A stretch of 64,000 nucleotides of DNA, from positions 9,286,417-9,350,416 of the forward strand of contig OW203997.1 of the NCBI GenBank assembly GCA_934047225.1, written 5' to 3'. The translations under genes and the position numbers were made by a program. Positions within the stretch are counted from its first letter, which is position 1. Each line of letters starts with the position of its first letter. Shown here one piece after another: positions 61,701-64,000 of this stretch. Under the pieces are notes generated by a model. The model searched no databases, had not been told where the DNA came from, and worked only from the letters and a program-made list of their open reading frames with translations. This DNA is from Ypsolopha sequella. Lineage: Eukaryota > Arthropoda > Insecta > Lepidoptera > Ypsolophidae.

Positions 61701-64000
61701 AACAGAACATGAGGAAGCAGATTTGTCTCTCAACAAAGGTTCAGAACAGCGATACTGATAAGGTGGATATATCTAACACTTTGTTTATAAACAATTCTGC
61801 GAGTCGCGGCTTCGCAGCGGCTATGCTATGACGCCAAAATAAAAACTGCCAAGAGATAAGCCCTACCATGCTGGCATCCATTCATTAATTTATTTACTTT
61901 AAAAATATTTAGATATGTACCTAAATACAAAAGGAGCAGGTTGTGTCGGAGATACAACCGTATATTATTTAAGCGGATACTTCTTGCCATGTAGTACCTT
62001 TTGCCATCATGTTCAGCTTTGGGACAGCATTCATTTTTTGTGTCGAATATGCACTTGCATGATCTCTGTCAAAATGACACATACATATAGTGATCGTTTG
62101 TTTGCAGGCATCTCTGGGATGTACTGATTGATAATTGAGGTTCATTGTTGAAAACTGAAAAAGTCTAGGATTACGTCAAAGTTTTCTTGAAATTATTAGC
62201 TAGAGTTTGAGGTTAAAAATAAGCTACAATCACAGCTTAACCATCTAATAATTATTTTAGGTTAGTCCGTCCGAGTTGGCGGCCGGCCTCTGTAGTTTAC
62301 TAGTTGGACAGTTCAGAAGTACGATCAGAAACAACGAAAAATTATGAAATAAAAAATATATAATAATATATATGTAAAAGATACTCGTATTTTTAGAAGG
62401 TGTTTAAAGGTCTGAAATTCTGTTACGTTACAAAATTATCTTTCTGAGTGTAATAATGGTTTAGAAATTAAAAGTTTGTCACGGACGGATAAACAAAACC
62501 CTATAGATTCTAGAGATTCTCTCCCGCTGAGCTGCCATATGCTACTTTAGGTGTTTGTGACGTTCTGATTACTTTGATCTCAATGAAACTTTGCACACAC
62601 CTTTGTATATGTATCCCTTCCTCCCCACATCGAGAGATGGGTATCTCTCATCAAGAAGTACAAAATGGCGTGATATTCAAAAAGCGCCGAATTTGTGAAA
62701 TGGTTTCAGGTAAAATGGGCGGAGGTAGGCATATATTTATTTATGTAACCTATTAGTATGTACGTAGTATATAGGGTGGGATTTGGTCGGCCGCCTGGAT
62801 TCGTACTGGGGGCTCGGTTGGATTTGAATTTGAACTAGTCCAGTGTCAATGGAAGCGGAATTTTAATGTTTTCTTTTTATGATTTCGAAAAAAGGGTTCA
62901 TTGAACCTTATTCCTGGTCGCTAGCCGGAACTCCGGTATGGGTTCGGGTGGTTGATTAGATTTCGCCTTTTTTATAGATTTTACTTATCATTTTAATCAT
63001 AATTATATATATTGCTACATAAATTAAATAAACCTTTAATTTTATTCAAGTGTATCTTTTTTATTAAATTTAAGTAAACCCAACCTTTATTATTTCCCTG
63101 CATATTTTCCCATATTATTATTTATAAACCACAAACTTAAATTTATTAAAACTTAAATATCAAAAAAATAACTTAAGTCTAAAACTAAATAATCCTAGAA
63201 AACATAAAAACTTAAACAAACTAAAATCTTTATTAAATTACAAGTTTATTAAAATTAAACTAAATAGAAAATATTAGCCAGATCGCCTTCGTCATGTGGA
63301 AGGGTACCAAGAAGGCTGGCTGCGTTTCCTCTTTGTATGGCCAGACTTATTCGCTGGGCAAGATATGCGCCAGCCCTCGGGTCCTCACAGACGTCGACCA
63401 GCCGCGTTTAGTTCTTTAATTTAATTAATCTAAAACCTTTAATTTAGTTCATGTACATTTATTATTTTATAACATATATTTTTATAAGATTAAATTTGAC
63501 TTGTAAAAAGTGTATTATGTATGCCTACTTTACAAAATAAACTATTTGAATTGTAATTAAAAATTTGTTTTCCATGAAACGGTAACTGTTTAGTTATATA
63601 AATAAAAATTATACAACTTGCTAACCTTTGCATAAAAACGAGGCAATATTCACGATATCCTGACAGCTATTATGATGGTGTTTAATCAAATTTTACTTTT
63701 TGGGCTGTATGGAGACGTAGTTAGATGTCGCTAGATTATGATTATAAAAAAAAAATTGAAGAAAATAAGCTGTTGACTTCACATTCAGTTTTCACCTTTT
63801 GTATGAATCTCAAGAAAAATGCAGGCGTAAAGTGGTCCCTTAATGATATTATGGAATACTAAAAAAACGCATTGCATGTGATGGAATATATTAATACGTA
63901 ACAACGAAACTTTCTCAGTTTAATTAACTGTACTTAATATTTTAACTTTCAGGGCGATTCCGGTGGTCCCTTAGTTTGTACTAACACAGGAGATCCTGAA
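53525..64000 (+). CDS. SP-D: trypsin-like serine protease with intact triad, truncated at the window end
   Basis: S1-family zymogen. Exons: 53525-53689, 55450-55589, 59644-59797, 60862-60978, 61631-61762, 63953-64000 (cut); intron phases 0, 2, 0, 0, 0, and 252 codons are open. Signal peptide [13 protein letters not shown], then LR/VRSG at the activation site, where most family members have IVGG. Triad: His in LTAAHCF, Asp in KQDICIV, Ser in GDSGGPLVC. Cys42-58, 136-201 and 168-182 are present and Cys191 is absent. Counting back from Ser195, position 189 is Asp (SDTDKGDSGG), compatible with Arg/Lys preference if no gap is needed. It is the closest paralog of SP-C in exons 4 and 6. The C-terminus beyond NTGDPE is outside the window. 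Confidence 0.87.
53931..54758. mobile_element. 828-bp TIR element with TAA target duplication
   Basis: GGTTCCGTTTCAAAACG at the left is exactly inverted at 54742-54758, and TAA flanks both ends. A 3-bp TAA or TTA-type site suggests PIF/Harbinger. There is no transposase frame. It interrupts the acceptor region of the orphan exon-5 fossil. Confidence 0.75.
54763..54892 (+). pseudogene. Orphan exon-5-like protease fossil in SP-D intron 1
   Basis: From 54764, 43 open codons include [12 protein letters not shown] and [12 protein letters not shown], then GTAAAA. This aligns with exon 5 of the other genes (SDSLMVTNLLLI, KFICAV). Cys168 is missing and one extra base after the AG puts it out of phase, so it is probably not used. 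It lies before SP-D exon 2, out of order for that gene. Confidence 0.65.
55054..55317. mobile_element. 264-bp palindromic MITE (ACAACGTGAAATTTAAG ends)
   Basis: ACAACGTGAAATTTAAGTTA is inverted at the right end. The inner CAACTTTTACTATG pair is shared with the 46817-47078 element, and the AGGGTTGGCTCCATAGTAAA block also matches. Confidence 0.85.
55450..55589 (+). CDS. SP-D exon 2 (His57)
   Basis: Acceptor GAAATTTTCAG, donor TTTTGG/GTAAGA, 140 bp, ends in phase 2. [19 protein letters not shown] holds the catalytic His. Confidence 0.9.
55698..56357. mobile_element. 660-bp fold-back element, TA target site
   Basis: TAACCCGCGCAGATAAAG is exactly inverted at the right end and flanked by TA, as in Tc1/mariner-type insertions. 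About 300 bp per arm pairs imperfectly, including GATTCGCTATCGACG and GTCGATAGCGAATC. It begins 110 bp after SP-D exon 2. Confidence 0.85.
56360..56975. other. SP-D intron 2 sequence, no gene recognised
   Basis: AT-rich with no recognised frame or element ends. Confidence 0.45.
56976..57030. repeat. GGTTCCGTACCC-family repeat, inverted stub
   Basis: GGCCAAGTGCGAGTCAGACT is the reverse complement of the family's 3' end and is joined directly to TAGGGTTCCGTA. Confidence 0.6.
57220..57483. mobile_element. 264-bp palindromic MITE, copy 3
   Basis: Same ends and length as copies at 10757 and 53054. Its flanks are long TA runs, which hide the target duplication. Confidence 0.87.
57520..57845 (+). 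mobile_element. SINE body and tail without a clear tRNA head
   Basis: GTAACAATCGTCGGTGAAAC, TTCACACTCGGAACACC and GACACCCCCTCGGGGATTC match the 41.3-kb SINE. No B box was found upstream. Confidence 0.65.
58008..59580. mobile_element. Interspersed repeat, CTGACTGA start to GAAGCTAG end
   Basis: Begins TATATAAAATTCAAAGTCCT with GACTGACTGA repeats and GATATATCAACGCACAGCCT, and ends GCGGGCGAAGCCGCGGGCAG and AAGCTAG. This pairing of start and end is frequent in Lepidoptera (from memory). The CCGTATCTCCCAAACAG and CCATATCTCCCGAACGG blocks inside are partial internal repeats. The class is not established. Confidence 0.6.
58683..58762. repeat. (TCTA)n microsatellite
   Basis: About 18 TCTA units with interruptions, inside the 58008-59580 repeat. 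Confidence 0.95.
59644..59797 (+). CDS. SP-D exon 3 (Asp102)
   Basis: Acceptor TTCACTTTTGAG, donor [24 protein letters not shown] and KQDICIV align with the SP-B exon. A repeat ends only 64 bp upstream of the acceptor. Confidence 0.85.
59894..60584 (-). mobile_element. TIR transposon remnant, copy 2 (inverted)
   Basis: Reverse complement of 31258-31946 with very few changes, including the transposase-like acidic tail on the minus strand. It lies in SP-D intron 3. Confidence 0.75.
60862..60978 (+). CDS. SP-D exon 4 (Cys136 region)
   Basis: Acceptor AATTTTCAG, donor AAA/GTGAGT, 39 codons. CLIAGYGKI is the Cys136 segment. Confidence 0.9.
60985..61625. other. SP-D intron 4, no gene recognised
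   Basis: GTTAACCTGAATATAG near 61140 and TAATTCAGGTTAAC near 61256 are inverted and may mark a small fold-back element. A minus frame overlapping exon 5 is a shadow. Confidence 0.45.
61631..61762 (+). CDS. SP-D exon 5 (Cys168-Cys182 region)
   Basis: Acceptor ATATTTATAG, donor AAG/GTGGAT, 44 codons. Cys168 is in RIDQCSKIY and Cys182 in KQICLS. Confidence 0.85.
61765..62715. other. SP-D intron 5, left part, no gene recognised
   Basis: No domain in the short frames present. Confidence 0.45.
62718..63555 (+). mobile_element. LINE 3' tail, copy 3, interrupted
   Basis: GGCGGAGGTAGGCATATATT, GGCCGCCTGGATTCG and GGGTTCGGGTGGTTGATTAG match the 15.7-kb tail. About 80 bp of extra sequence lies at 62820-62896, and the final AATAAACTATTTGAATT is displaced to 63535. 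Confidence 0.7.
63953..64000 (+). CDS. SP-D exon 6 (Ser195), first 16 codons
   Basis: Acceptor TTTAACTTTCAG followed by [16 protein letters not shown], matching SP-C ([16 protein letters not shown]) except for one residue. The exon is cut by the window edge. Confidence 0.92.

Overview
The window looks like nuclear DNA of an insect, most likely a moth or butterfly. It is AT-rich, its genes are split by introns with GT/AG ends, and most of the space is transposon debris of kinds common in Lepidoptera. This placement is inference. No bacterial operon, phage, CRISPR array or virus was recognised.

The backbone is a cluster of four chymotrypsin-fold (S1) serine protease paralogs built on one exon plan. 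Exon 1 carries the signal peptide and activation site, exon 2 the His57 region, exon 3 the Asp102 region, exon 4 the Cys136 region, exon 5 the Cys168-Cys182 region, and exon 6 the Ser195 region and C-terminus. SP-A (+, exons 2-6, 4918-13096) has lost all three catalytic residues. SP-B (-, complete, 30954-43286) keeps Asp102 and Ser195 but has Glu for His57 and a changed Ser195 loop. SP-C (+, complete, 44742-52274) and SP-D (+, 53525 to the window end) keep the whole triad. In each gene the spliced frame stays open across every junction. An orphan exon-5-like fossil lies in SP-D intron 1.

Region by region. 1-4820: an intact two-ORF LINE (PHD-finger ORF1; endonuclease plus reverse transcriptase ORF2) inside one arm of a long inverted-repeat element. 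4.9-13.1 kb: SP-A, with a 52-bp tandem array in intron 4. 13-24 kb: LINE, gypsy, MULE and THAP remnants, a 633-bp tandem duplication, and a 1.26-kb array of 8-bp units that is open in all six frames. 24.2-24.9 kb (-): the last exon of an unrecognised acidic, sequon-rich protein with a hydrophobic C-terminus. 25-31 kb: fold-back and tRNA-like repeats. 31-43 kb: SP-B, whose introns hold transposons nested several levels deep. 43-52 kb: SP-C, with a hAT element carrying its target duplication in intron 2. 52-64 kb: SP-D with several terminal-inverted-repeat elements.

SP-C and SP-D could be secreted, zymogen-activated proteases, while SP-A and SP-B look like pseudoprotease partners or decoys. No experiment or database search supports these roles. 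All exon boundaries were read by eye from splice signals, phase continuity and paralog alignment.
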